From Oscillospiraceae bacterium (lineage in GTDB: Bacteria; Bacillota; Clostridia; Oscillospirales; Acutalibacteraceae), in the NCBI GenBank assembly GCA_015065795.1, contig SVPO01000007.1, forward strand, positions 1-37,618: DNA of 37,618 nt, given 5' to 3'. Below the pieces are notes generated by a model. The model did no database searches, was not told the DNA's origin, and was given only the letters and a program-made list of their open reading frames with translations. Positions 7,546 to 15,935 of this stretch are shown piece after piece (position 1 is the first letter of the stretch; every line of letters begins with the position of its first letter). A program made the translations under genes and the position numbers.

Positions 7546-8577
7546 CTATGATGCCTTTTCAATTCTACGTTTGCCTGATGAACGTTTCTTTCCAAGCAGC
7601 TCGGGGGCGATACGGTCCAGTATGAGTACCTGAATCGTACACGCCAGAACAGCAACTACCGTATTGATAACTAACAGATAAGCGGAATCCGAAAGATCGA
7701 TGCCGATCGCTTTCTTCATCACGATGTGGAACAGCCTGATGTAGAATGTGTGCATCATATAGAAGGTAAGTGTATTCTGTCCGATGAACACCAGAAATTT
7801 CGGGATATATCTGATTCTGGGAGCCACGGCAAAAAGAGCAAATCCGCCCAGAACGATCAGCGCAAAGCTGTACGGCATATTGTCATAAATATTCAGATGA
7901 ACGTCAATGAACGGTCTGGGTGTTACCAGCATACCGAGAACGGCAGCCGCCAGATAAGCCACAACGCATCCTGCAACGTACGGCCATTTTATACGGGAGA
8001 TCCGTTCCTCGTTCTTTCTGAACAGGAATCCCAGAAGCATATATAACTGGCATATCAACGCCCGGTTTATCATGAATTCGTCAAGAACCTGATAGTGGGC
8101 GGCAGCCAATCCGGCTGCGAAGCATACAACGGCAGCAATGCATGTATATGCTGTTTTTCTGAAGAACTTCCGCGTGAAGAACCACAGTACCATAGAAGCA
8201 ATGCAGCATGGAATATACCAGAAGCTTACTCCCAGCAGAGTATTCTTGAAAGCGTTGAGAAAGTACTTCAGACCACCGTTGAAAGGCGCATAGCACAACA
8301 GCGATACCACCGCCATGAACATCCACGGCACAACGATTCCTGTCATGATTTTGCGGATGAATTCCGTAACCGACGTCCGTTTGTCGTTGAACACATACCC
8401 CGAAACCATAAAGAAAAGCGGAACCTTTACCGGATTCAGCAGGTAATACAGCACATCAATTTTCTCCTGATGTCCCACGATAACAAGCAGCATGGCAAAG
8501 GCACGCAGACCGTCTATCCACAGCTTGCGGCTGTTAGCCGCGGTGCCTTCTCCTGTACGAGCCGGCAGATTTTTCAT
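7546..8577 (-). CDS. Acyltransferase 3 family membrane protein
   Basis: 343-residue polytopic membrane protein of the acyltransferase_3 family (PF01757), which O-acylates sugars of the cell wall, exopolysaccharide or antibiotics. The N-terminal family signature is clear: KLWIDGLRAFAMLLVIVGHQ, with the conserved Arg and His. Next comes VPLFFMVSGYVF, then about ten hydrophobic segments ending in a basic tail (KKRSSGKRR). Many relatives transfer acetyl or succinyl groups; the acceptor here is unknown and no polysaccharide locus is adjacent. AGGAG stands 8 bases before the ATG and a promoter lies at 8646-8674. The gene faces pcrA tail to tail across the pcrA terminator. Confidence 0.9.
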   Translation of the reverse strand: MKNLPARTGEGTAANSRKLWIDGLRAFAMLLVIVGHQEKIDVLYYLLNPVKVPLFFMVSGYVFNDKRTSVTEFIRKIMTGIVVPWMFMAVVSLLCYAPFNGGLKYFLNAFKNTLLGVSFWYIPCCIASMVLWFFTRKFFRKTAYTCIAAVVCFAAGLAAAHYQVLDEFMINRALICQLYMLLGFLFRKNEERISRIKWPYVAGCVVAYLAAAVLGMLVTPRPFIDVHLNIYDNMPYSFALIVLGGFALFAVAPRIRYIPKFLVFIGQNTLTFYMMHTFYIRLFHIVMKKAIGIDLSDSAYLLVINTVVAVLACTIQVLILDRIAPELLGKKRSSGKRRIEKAS

Positions 8578-8645
8578 ATATTCATCTCCTGTTATGATCG
8601 ACGCCGATTATCCGTTTGCCGCAACCATAATGTTCTTATTTCTAA

Positions 8646-8674
8646 ATCGTATATGAAAACCGGAATAATGTCAA
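8646..8674 (-). promoter_or_regulatory. Promoter of the acyltransferase gene
   Basis: Read on the minus strand: TTGACA, 17-base spacer, TACGAT, with about 70 bases to the ATG at 8577. The rest of the 269-base gap up to 8847 holds only the terminator at 8773-8811. Confidence 0.75.
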
Positions 8675-8772
8675 TGAGGTAATTATCTTTGACCGCAGAT
8701 TTCTGTGCGATAATCGAACGGGTCTCATCCGGTATTGCGCCGAAGAATCGCTGTGCTTCACGCAGAAACGAA

Positions 8773-8811
8773 CAGTCGCCCCGAACGAAACTGATCCGTT
8801 CGGGGCGACTG
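8773..8811 (-). terminator. Terminator after the clostripain-like gene
   Basis: A perfect 15-bp stem (CAGTCGCCCCGAACG / CGTTCGGGGCGACTG) with a 9-base loop lies 35 bases beyond the stop of the minus-strand protease. The T run after it on the minus strand is weak (TTCGTTTCTG), but the stem is very stable. Confidence 0.8.
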
Positions 8812-8846
8812 AAATCACTGTACGTTTTTCTGACTCTGCTGCTGTT

Positions 8847-11432
8847 TTATTCGGTGTACTCAACCTGAGCGGTCCACATCTCGTTTCCGTAGATGTCGGT
8901 CAGGCAGTAGGAGTAAAGCACTCTGCTGCCTGCAAGGTCAATCTCCATATCGCTGACCTCGAGAGGAGTGCCGTCGTAGATGATGCCGTTGCCGATATAG
9001 TAGCTGTCATCGAATGCCATGTCGTAGGTGTAGTAGTCGCAGATGAAGTCGATGCGGTCGCCGGGAGTGAATTCTGCGACGGTCTTTGCGACAGGAGCGG
9101 TGGGATCGTCATAGACGGGACGATAGCCGGCGATTCTGCCGCCGTCCAGATTGCTGTCGAAGGTGACGATGATCTGAATCTGCTCGCCGTTGAGCATGGC
9201 GGGAACGTAACCGGTATAGAAGTAGTCGCCGTCGTTTGTTTCGTCGAACTCCTTGGAGATCAGATAGTAGCTGACGATCTGTCCGTCAATGGCAACCCAC
9301 ATTCCGTCGTAGTCAACGATCAGGTCGCCCTTCATGTCGTCATCGGCTGTATCTTCATCACCGTATCTGCTGTAGATGCTGTCTCTGCCGAGGTCGAGGA
9401 AGCCCTCGCCGTCGTCGTAGAACACGTTAAGCTCGATGGTCTGGATGAGATCCCATTCCTCCACGGTCAGGTCGACCACGGATACGCCTTCGGCGTTCTC
9501 GGCGATGACGATGTGATCGGGATCAACATAGTTGTTCTGGATGTAATCCTGATACTCCATGACGCGGTCGGCATTGAACCATTCCTCGTCCTGACCGACA
9601 TCGATGCCGGTAAGCTCCTTGGAGCTCTTGTTGCCGAGGAACAGACCCAGCACGGTACCCAGCAGGTCAGAATTGCTGCCGCCGGAGGAAGAAGATCCGC
9701 CGCCCAGCAGTCCCACGAGATCCATCAGGGTACCGCCGGAGGAAGAAGACGACGAACCGCCGGTGAGGCTGCCCAGCAGGGAACCGATGAGGTCTCCGCC
9801 GCCGCCGTTGGCGATCTGACCGCTTGCGGTAACGCTGGCGAACTCCTTGATGCACTCGCTGTAGGTGTCATCAAGGCCGATCTTGTCGTAGGTCTTGATG
9901 GCGCTGTTGACCGAGCTGCCGGAGCCATAGGGGAAGAAGATGGAAATACCGTTGGCGTTGGTGATGTTGCTGGAGGTGCGGTTGTACTTGACGCAGGCGG
10001 CGAGAGTTCTGGCGAAGTCCTTTGACTCGTCGGTGCCGATGCGGTTGGCAAGATCGATGAGGTCGACCTGATTGATGTTGGAAGCAAACTCTCTGGTCTG
10101 GCTGCGAGCGTCGGAGATCTGCTTGTAGTTATTGTTGCTGATGAGCTCGGAGGTGGAAGCGGCAAAGGCGTTGAAGGACTCAGGCACGGTGCCCTTTACC
10201 TCGGCGAGGTCGATGATGGACAGGGTGGTCTTGTCTCTGGGAGTCTTCTTGGCGCAGGTCTCGACGAAGTCGTCGATGATGTGCTTGCCCAGCTCAACTG
10301 TGCTCATGGAGGAATCTTCCGACAGAGCGGTCAGCCAATTGGTGTAGTACCAGCCCACACCGGGTTCGGTTTCCTCGGAAGCGATGAGGTAGTCGGCATA
10401 CTGCTCGCACACCAGAGCGGTCTCGAGGGTAGCCATCAGACAGGCGTCAAAGCCGATGAAGTCGAACTTGCAGCCGCCGTCCTTGAGAGCGGTGTTGATC
10501 TCGTCAAGAGTCATGGAGCCGCTGTAATACTGGTCGTAGCCATAGCCGCTGACCGATCCGCCGCCGTGATCCCAGAAGATCAGGCCGTAGCGGTCAGCCT
10601 TGTAATTCTTCTTGCAGTAGCCGATGAACTCGCTGAGAGTGCCCGGCTCGACCATGGACTTCTTGTCAAGGTTCTCCAGCAGCTGCATACCGTTGGAGGT
10701 GACCTTGTAGATCTGGTTCTTGCTGTTGCTGACAGTGGAGTTGTTCCACTTCTGGGTGCCGCCGGTCTCAACGATGACGTTGACGTTGGGTCCGATATCG
10801 GCGGCGATCATTTCCTTGAGGTCGGCAGTAGCCATGCCGTACTTGGACTCAAGGTCGGTGCCGCACATATAGACCATGATGGTGACCTTGGCGTTCTCGT
10901 CGGGGAAGGTCGTATACTTGCCGCGTGCTTCGTTGGACACGCTCAGATCGGCGTCGTGATCGTTGCTTGTGCTCTCATTGGCAATGCCCAGAGAGTCGGT
11001 GATGGAGCTGGTGCCGGACATGGTATCCTGCAGGGAGAAGCTTCCGCAGTGTCCACCGGATATCAGCCAGTAAACCAGCAGTACGCCGAGGATGATGGCG
11101 ATGATTCGGGCGGTCTTGTTCTGCTTGAGCAGGGAGAAGATACCGCTGAGGGAGAAGATGGAACCGGTACCGGCAGGTGCGGAATTGGACGAGGAGCTGC
11201 TCTCACCCAGACCCAGCAGGGAAGTCAGCACGCCGCGCTCCACGGACTTGCCGTGGGTAACCTTGCCGTAGCTGTTATGTACTCTGGGCTGTCTGGGCTT
11301 GCTGTTGGACGAGGGACGGCTGCTGTATCCGCCGGCATTTCCGGCAGGGCGGCTGCTGCCCACTCTCTCTTTTTTGCTGACGCCGGCCTTGCCGCCGGAG
11401 CCTGTGCGTTTTCTGCCATGCTGTTGTGCCAT
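8847..11432 (-). CDS. Clostripain-family (C11) cysteine peptidase, membrane-anchored
   Basis: 861-residue protein starting at the ATG with CAGGAGG upstream (11432). Residues 1-108 are a basic, Gly/Ser-rich disordered tail and 109-125 are one membrane segment, so the rest is probably outside the cell. The peptidase C11 domain follows (about 180-560). The catalytic pair is His289 in FWDHGGGSVSGYG and Cys331 in FIGFDACLMATLETA, the standard clostripain dyad; family members cleave after Arg or Lys. Residues about 568-625 are a Gly/Ser-rich insert with repeated D-L-x-G-x-L-L-G segments. The last 235 residues are an acidic Tyr/Asp-rich domain I do not recognise, probably beta-rich. It is divergent from the membrane protein at 11628, which also has a basic disordered tail. 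It could mature itself or process surface proteins. Confidence 0.9.
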   Translation of the reverse strand: MAQQHGRKRTGSGGKAGVSKKERVGSSRPAGNAGGYSSRPSSNSKPRQPRVHNSYGKVTHGKSVERGVLTSLLGLGESSSSSNSAPAGTGSIFSLSGIFSLLKQNKTARIIAIILGVLLVYWLISGGHCGSFSLQDTMSGTSSITDSLGIANESTSNDHDADLSVSNEARGKYTTFPDENAKVTIMVYMCGTDLESKYGMATADLKEMIAADIGPNVNVIVETGGTQKWNNSTVSNSKNQIYKVTSNGMQLLENLDKKSMVEPGTLSEFIGYCKKNYKADRYGLIFWDHGGGSVSGYGYDQYYSGSMTLDEINTALKDGGCKFDFIGFDACLMATLETALVCEQYADYLIASEETEPGVGWYYTNWLTALSEDSSMSTVELGKHIIDDFVETCAKKTPRDKTTLSIIDLAEVKGTVPESFNAFAASTSELISNNNYKQISDARSQTREFASNINQVDLIDLANRIGTDESKDFARTLAACVKYNRTSSNITNANGISIFFPYGSGSSVNSAIKTYDKIGLDDTYSECIKEFASVTASGQIANGGGGDLIGSLLGSLTGGSSSSSSGGTLMDLVGLLGGGSSSSGGSNSDLLGTVLGLFLGNKSSKELTGIDVGQDEEWFNADRVMEYQDYIQNNYVDPDHIVIAENAEGVSVVDLTVEEWDLIQTIELNVFYDDGEGFLDLGRDSIYSRYGDEDTADDDMKGDLIVDYDGMWVAIDGQIVSYYLISKEFDETNDGDYFYTGYVPAMLNGEQIQIIVTFDSNLDGGRIAGYRPVYDDPTAPVAKTVAEFTPGDRIDFICDYYTYDMAFDDSYYIGNGIIYDGTPLEVSDMEIDLAGSRVLYSYCLTDIYGNEMWTAQVEYTE

Positions 11433-11545
11433 AACAGAACCTCCTGACAATGAAATTGATTTCCAATATATATTAACACAAAATTCATCGCAGCAACAGT
11501 ATTTTTTCTGAATTTCTGCATGATAAATAATATTCGGTCAAAATA

Positions 11546-11574
11546 TTGCCAAATCACTACATATATGTTATAAT
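11546..11574 (+). promoter_or_regulatory. Promoter of the H1-tailed membrane protein gene
   Basis: TTGCCA (11546-11551), 17-base spacer, TATAAT (11569-11574). It lies in the 195-base AT-rich region between two divergent genes. No equally good minus-strand promoter for the protease was found there. Confidence 0.82.
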
Positions 11575-11627
11575 GTGGTGAAAATATCTATATTTTGCAA
11601 ATTGCAATTTCAAGGAGGCAACCCACC

Positions 11628-12578
11628 ATGGCAACATCCGGTAACAAAAAGCCCACTCAGAAAAAGGCTGCCGGCACTTCCGGTGCCAAGAAAACCACGT
11701 CTCAGGCAGCTAAGAAGCCCGCTTCTCAGGCCGCAAAGAAACCTTCCGCTCAGACAACCAAGAAGCCTGCTTCTCAGGCGGCAAAGACCAGCAGCAAGCC
11801 TGCCATCGTTTCTCCCGAGAACAAAAAGAGAGCCAAGGGTTTCCGCATCGGTGCGGTTGCACTCTGGGTGCTCGCAATTGCTTTTGAGGTACTGACCATC
11901 CTCATCATCAACGGTACCATGTACCTTGGCGAAAACAAGATGCTGTATATCATCATCGGTCTCGTACTCGACCTTATCTGCGTATTCGTCGGCTCTCAGC
12001 TCTGGAAGAAAGCCAACCACATCGATCCCTGCTCCAAGAAGAACAAGCTCAAGTTCTTCCTGTGGAATCAGATGGGCGTCATCGCTGCCGTGGTCGCATT
12101 CTTCCCCCTGCTGATACTGCTCCTGAAGGAAGACGATCTGGATCCCAAGGTCAAGAAGATCCTCTCCATCATTGCCGCGGTTATCACCCTGCTTGCCGTC
12201 GGTACCTCCATCGACTACAGCCCTGCTTCCCTTGAAGATCTCGCTCAGGCCAAGGACGATTCCCAGGTCTACAGCATCGACGGCACCGCATACTGGACCA
12301 TGTTCGGCAAGTGCTATCACTTCAACCCCGAGTGCCACACCATTAAGAACTCTGCCAACAGATTCGAAGGCACTGTCGAAGAAGCCTTTGAGGCAAATCG
12401 TCATAAGCCCTGCTCCTACTGCGCAAGCGAAGGCGGCGAGGACGTTTTCGGCAGAGTTGACCTGTTCTCCAGCGACAGCGATCTTTCCTTCGGCGAATTC
12501 ATCTCCGGTTCCGACATATCCTTCTCCGACCTGATCGACAGAACCACTTCCAACAGCTCTGTTGATGCAGCGGCATAA
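11628..12578 (+). CDS. Four-pass membrane protein with Lys/Ala-rich tail and Cys/His motif
   Basis: 316 residues, starting at ATG 11628 behind AAGGAGG. Residues 1-70 are a disordered tail of AKKP(A/S)(S/A)Q repeats like a histone H1 C-terminus. Four hydrophobic segments follow at about 74-96, 105-124, 146-167 and 178-193; Lys-rich loops place both ends in the cytoplasm. The C-terminal part has GKCYHFNPECH (C229, C236, H237) and later KPCSYC (C262, C265). This spacing is seen in small Ada-like or surface-associated metal-binding modules, so a zinc site is likely. The end carries two copies of SD(L/I)SF(G/S)(E/D)(F/L)I. Function unknown. It is divergent from the clostripain-like gene, has its own promoter at 11546 and is closed by a terminator at 12595-12637. 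Confidence 0.8.
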   Translation: MATSGNKKPTQKKAAGTSGAKKTTSQAAKKPASQAAKKPSAQTTKKPASQAAKTSSKPAIVSPENKKRAKGFRIGAVALWVLAIAFEVLTILIINGTMYLGENKMLYIIIGLVLDLICVFVGSQLWKKANHIDPCSKKNKLKFFLWNQMGVIAAVVAFFPLLILLLKEDDLDPKVKKILSIIAAVITLLAVGTSIDYSPASLEDLAQAKDDSQVYSIDGTAYWTMFGKCYHFNPECHTIKNSANRFEGTVEEAFEANRHKPCSYCASEGGEDVFGRVDLFSSDSDLSFGEFISGSDISFSDLIDRTTSNSSVDAAA

Positions 12579-12594
12579 TCATCTCTGACTTATT

Positions 12595-12637
12595 CAGGCA
12601 GCGAGGTACGCGAAAAGCCGCCTCGCTGCCTGCTTTT
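12595..12637 (+). terminator. Terminator after the H1-tailed membrane protein gene
   Basis: A perfect 12-bp stem (CAGGCAGCGAGG / CCTCGCTGCCTG) with a 14-base loop, then CTTTTTGG, 16 bases past the stop codon. Confidence 0.9.
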
Positions 12638-12679
12638 TGGTTATTCTGACCTTATCTCTGACGGACAAGGAGAACGGAA

Positions 12680-13618
12680 ATGCCCAAGGAAAAAGCACCC
12701 CGCAACCGAACCATTGACACGCCCCTCAGCGAGGGCGGCGAATATCTGCGCCGATGTGTGCGGCTGACCTCCCCTGTCTCGCTCGACCCGGTGGTGAACA
12801 AAACCATAGTCGGTGATCTGTTTGACGCCGCCTCCATGCTCCCTGCAGGCTGTGCCGACCTCATCATTGCCGACCCTCCCTACAACCTGACACGCAACTT
12901 CGGCGGCAGCGTGTTCTCCCGTCGCTCAGAGGAAAAATACGAGCAATTTACCCGTCAGTGGCTTGAAGCCGTGCTTCCGCTGCTGAAGGAAAACGGAAGC
13001 CTGTATGTCTGCTGCGACTGGCAGTGCAGTCTTGTTATCGGGCGCGTACTCAGCGAGCTGCTGACCGTGCGCAGCCGCATCACATGGCAGCGCGAAAAGG
13101 GCCGCGGAGCCGCCGCAAACTGGAAAAACGGCATGGAGGACATCTGGTATGCTGTCAAGGGCAGCGACTTTACGTTTAATCTGGATGCTGTAAAGGTGCG
13201 CAGAAAGGTCATCGCGCCTTATCGCGCCGACGGAAATCCCAAGGACTGGCAGGAAACCGCCGACGGAAGGTTCCGTGACACCTGCCCGTCCAACTTCTGG
13301 GACGATATCACCGTCCCCTTCTGGTCCATGCCGGAAAACACCGCCCATCCCACCCAGAAGCCGGAAAAGCTGCTGGCAAAGCTGATACTGGCAAGCTCCA
13401 ACCCGGGTGATCTGGTGCTCGACCCCTTCCTCGGTTCCGGCTCCACCAGCGTCACCGCCAGAAAGCTGGGGCGCCGGTACATCGGCATCGAACAGAGCGA
13501 GCAATATTGCGTCTGGGCGGAGCAGCGTCTGGAGATGGCAGACAGCGATCCGACTATACAAGGCTACACCGACGGGGTGTTCTGGGAGCGCAACACTCTG
13601 CACGGACACGGAAAATGA
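12680..13618 (+). CDS. Beta-class DNA methyltransferase (N6-A or N4-C), orphan
   Basis: 312-residue site-specific amino-methyltransferase using S-adenosylmethionine. Catalytic motif IV DPPY is at residues 65-68 (IIADPPYNLTRNF). The AdoMet-binding motif I (DPFLGSGST, 248-256) comes after it, the order of beta-class enzymes. NTAHPTQKPEKLL (motif X region) precedes motif I as expected. The region between, with WQREKGRGAAANWKNGMEDI and the WDDI(T)VPFWSMPE segment, should hold target recognition. No endonuclease or specificity gene lies nearby, so it is probably solitary, with epigenetic or defence-immunity roles possible. AAGGAG stands 8 bases before the ATG. Base composition matches its neighbours. 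The recognised sequence cannot be predicted by eye. Confidence 0.9.
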   Translation: MPKEKAPRNRTIDTPLSEGGEYLRRCVRLTSPVSLDPVVNKTIVGDLFDAASMLPAGCADLIIADPPYNLTRNFGGSVFSRRSEEKYEQFTRQWLEAVLPLLKENGSLYVCCDWQCSLVIGRVLSELLTVRSRITWQREKGRGAAANWKNGMEDIWYAVKGSDFTFNLDAVKVRRKVIAPYRADGNPKDWQETADGRFRDTCPSNFWDDITVPFWSMPENTAHPTQKPEKLLAKLILASSNPGDLVLDPFLGSGSTSVTARKLGRRYIGIEQSEQYCVWAEQRLEMADSDPTIQGYTDGVFWERNTLHGHGK

Positions 13619-13633
13619 ACCACATACACAAAT

Positions 13634-13672
13634 CGCCCCTGAGCGTACGCACTGCGCATACGTTCAGGGGCG
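13634..13672. terminator. Bidirectional terminator between convergent genes
   Basis: 17-base arms (CGCCCCTGAGCGTACGC and GCATACGTTCAGGGGCG) pair with one wobble and one mismatch around a 5-base loop. T-rich sequence follows on the plus side (GTGTTCTTTTC). It serves the methyltransferase (+) and the deacetylase (-). Confidence 0.85.
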
Positions 13673-13686
13673 TGTTCTTTTCAGGA

Positions 13687-14727
13687 TCAATCCTCCGGAT
13701 AGATTCCGCGGAAGTTGTGCTCGGCGGTGTCCTCTGTAATGATCGCGGTGGTATATCCCTGCGCTTTGATGTAATCCAGCGCGTCGGGAAGTGCCTCGAT
13801 GGACCACTCTCTCGGGTGGAACAGGAACACATCGCGGTCGTGGGTCAGATAGGTCTTGAAATACTCAAGACAGTTACTGGCAGTATGATAGTAATAGTCG
13901 TGAAATTCCGTGGTCCAGTCATAGGCACGATAGCCTCTCTCCTGCATATACCCCAGAATCTCCTTATAAATCTTGGAGCCCTTGCTTCCAGTTGGAAAGC
14001 GGAACAGCTTTTCCACATCGTCACAGCCTGTGGTCTCAATAATGAAGTCGCGGCAGTCTTCCATATTTTTCAGGAACGCCTCGCCATCCTTGTAAGCGGT
14101 GTTGTGCTTGTATCCGTGGAGGGCAAAAGTGTGGCCGCGCTTATATATCTCCACATACTGATCGGCTTCCTTGGGGTCGGCGTTCATAAAGAAGGTCGCC
14201 TTTACACCGTACTCGTCCAGAATATCCAGCAGTTTCGGCGTGTACTTGGTCGGAGTGTCGTCGATGGTGACGTACACGACCTTAATGACGTTGACGGTGC
14301 ATTGATCGCTGTTGCCGGCAGGGTCGGTGGCGGTTATCACCGCTGAACCTGCCTTCAGGGTCTTTACTCTGCCGTTTTCATCTACGGTGGCGATGGTTTC
14401 GTCGCTGGATTTCCATGTCAGCGAATCGCCGCGCAGGGGAACAAACCGGTATTTATCCTTGCAGTACACATCGACTTCGGAGACCCCCAGCTCCACCTGT
14501 CCGGCGGAACCCCGGGTCACGGACATTCCGTCCGGCTGTATGCCGCTGTCGACGGTCAGCAGCTCAAGCTCCTGCCGTATCTGCAATCGCTCCTCGGTGG
14601 TGAGCACGTGGATATCCTCGCCGCTCTGGGACTGCTCTGCACCGGTGCCGCCTCGACCCAGAAATACGTTCAGGACGACCAGCGCGAGAATAAGCAGAAT
14701 ATAGATACCGTTTCCTTTGTTACGCAT
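13687..14727 (-). CDS. Polysaccharide deacetylase (NodB) with bacterial Ig-like domain
   Basis: 346-residue exported enzyme predicted to de-N-acetylate peptidoglycan or another surface glycan. Residues 8-23 form an N-terminal membrane anchor. A Big_2-type Ig domain follows (about 70-148, with LTWKSSDETIATVDENGRVK). The NodB domain starts at VTIDDTPT (155-159): the usual TFDDGP is changed, but both aspartates remain. The metal-binding HxxxH is H204-G-Y-K-H208. The barrel continues with RFPTGSKG, replacing the usual RxPxG arginine motif, and FLFHPREWS. Activity is likely but the motif changes may alter specificity. GGAG lies 13 bases before the ATG, a long spacing. The gene is 42 bases behind the lipoprotein gene and shares its promoter at 15741-15769. 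Confidence 0.88.
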   Translation of the reverse strand: MRNKGNGIYILLILALVVLNVFLGRGGTGAEQSQSGEDIHVLTTEERLQIRQELELLTVDSGIQPDGMSVTRGSAGQVELGVSEVDVYCKDKYRFVPLRGDSLTWKSSDETIATVDENGRVKTLKAGSAVITATDPAGNSDQCTVNVIKVVYVTIDDTPTKYTPKLLDILDEYGVKATFFMNADPKEADQYVEIYKRGHTFALHGYKHNTAYKDGEAFLKNMEDCRDFIIETTGCDDVEKLFRFPTGSKGSKIYKEILGYMQERGYRAYDWTTEFHDYYYHTASNCLEYFKTYLTHDRDVFLFHPREWSIEALPDALDYIKAQGYTTAIITEDTAEHNFRGIYPED

Positions 14728-14769
14728 TCTGAATCTTCATCTCCTGTCAAATGATGCGCTGCCAGTCGA

Positions 14770-15705
14770 TCAGACCGCATCCAGAATAATCTTCGCCAGT
14801 TCCTCGCGGCACCGCGCAAGATCGGAAAACTCGCTGTCGGCATAGCGCAGCTTGTAGAACTCGCAGGAATAGCTATAGCTGTTGTCCAGCTCAAAGAGCG
14901 AAAAGGTGACACGATTTCTGCCTGCGAGATACTCGGCTGCGGTCACCTTGCCGAGAGTTTTCGAAAGGTTGAAGGACACCGAGTAGCTTCCGTGGTTTCT
15001 GATGTTCCCGTGGGAATAGATGCTGTCGGCAGTCACCTGTTCGGTGGTGCCGCCGTCAAGGTCAAGCCGGAGCATATAGCCCTGCTTGCTGTCCTCAAAA
15101 CCGGGCAGCCGGAAATTTGTGTACAGAGTCAGCCAGATGTCGCCGGAATCATCGGTCGTGAACACCGGCATCACCCTGAAGCTGTCCTCGTTGCCAGGAG
15201 TGAAATCCACAGCGACCTTCGAAATCAGGTCATTTTCCAGATTGAGAACGTATTTATACAGCCCGGCAATGTCATCGATGCCTGCGCCGCTCCAGCCTGC
15301 GGACTGCACATCGGCGGATGAAACGTCCCCTGCCGCTCCGCTTCCCTGATAACTCATCAGGGCATTGACTAGGGCGGTTTCCTCATCGGTGAGCAGGCTG
15401 ACCGCCGGTTCGAGCAGCTTCATCTGCTGGGCAAACAGCCACTTGTCAGGATTCCCCTCCACCTCGGGCACCGGCTGTCCGGGTACAAAACCGTCGCCTG
15501 TGCAGTACCGCGCAGGAAGTCGGGACGCCATTTCGCTCCGAAGTCGCTCAAGACGCTCGGTCTCGCTCAGATCAAGGACAGCAGGCTGATCATCCGTCGA
15601 GCCGTCAGAATCGGATGCGCCGCATCCGCAGCATGAGACAAGCATGATCAGACAGCAGAGCACTGCTCCGAGCCGACGCCATCCGTTCTTCGTCGTCAAC
15701 CGCAT
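14770..15705 (-). CDS. Lipoprotein of unknown function
   Basis: 311 residues. The start is the internal ATG at 15705 behind CGGAGGTGA; a longer frame from 15729 would include the ribosome binding site in the protein. The N-terminus has Arg/Lys, a hydrophobic stretch and a lipobox LVSC with Cys25 as the likely lipidated residue (Cys26 and Cys28 follow). The mature part is Ser/Asp-rich then globular, with no motif I recognise. It ends in a helix-like RCREELAKIILDAV. It is the first gene of a two-gene operon with the NodB deacetylase, which suggests a cell-surface role. lgt, which would lipidate it, starts 231 bases away in the opposite direction. Confidence 0.8.
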   Translation of the reverse strand: MRLTTKNGWRRLGAVLCCLIMLVSCCGCGASDSDGSTDDQPAVLDLSETERLERLRSEMASRLPARYCTGDGFVPGQPVPEVEGNPDKWLFAQQMKLLEPAVSLLTDEETALVNALMSYQGSGAAGDVSSADVQSAGWSGAGIDDIAGLYKYVLNLENDLISKVAVDFTPGNEDSFRVMPVFTTDDSGDIWLTLYTNFRLPGFEDSKQGYMLRLDLDGGTTEQVTADSIYSHGNIRNHGSYSVSFNLSKTLGKVTAAEYLAGRNRVTFSLFELDNSYSYSCEFYKLRYADSEFSDLARCREELAKIILDAV

Positions 15706-15740
15706 ACGGTCACCTCCGTTTTTCTTCATGATAATAGTGG

Positions 15741-15769
15741 ATTATACCACAGTCGCACCGCGTTTTCAA
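15741..15769 (-). promoter_or_regulatory. Promoter of the lipoprotein-deacetylase operon
   Basis: On the minus strand: TTGAAA, 17-base spacer, TATAAT, about 35 bases before the ATG at 15705. Confidence 0.85.
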
Positions 15770-15858
15770 TATCTTTCGCCGTGTTCGGCAGGCTTGTCAC
15801 AATTCTCTCAAGTCTTCCGCGCACAACGCTCAAGCACCAGCTGCACCGTGCTTTCCGG

Positions 15859-15887
15859 TTGACACATCACCGATCTTGTTGTATACT
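15859..15887 (+). promoter_or_regulatory. Promoter of lgt
   Basis: Consensus TTGACA (15859-15864), 17-base spacer, TATACT (15882-15887), about 48 bases before the lgt ATG. Confidence 0.88.
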
Positions 15888-15935
15888 GAATTATCTGACA
15901 CACTGTGTTGAAATCCAATTACCGGAGGGAAAGAC

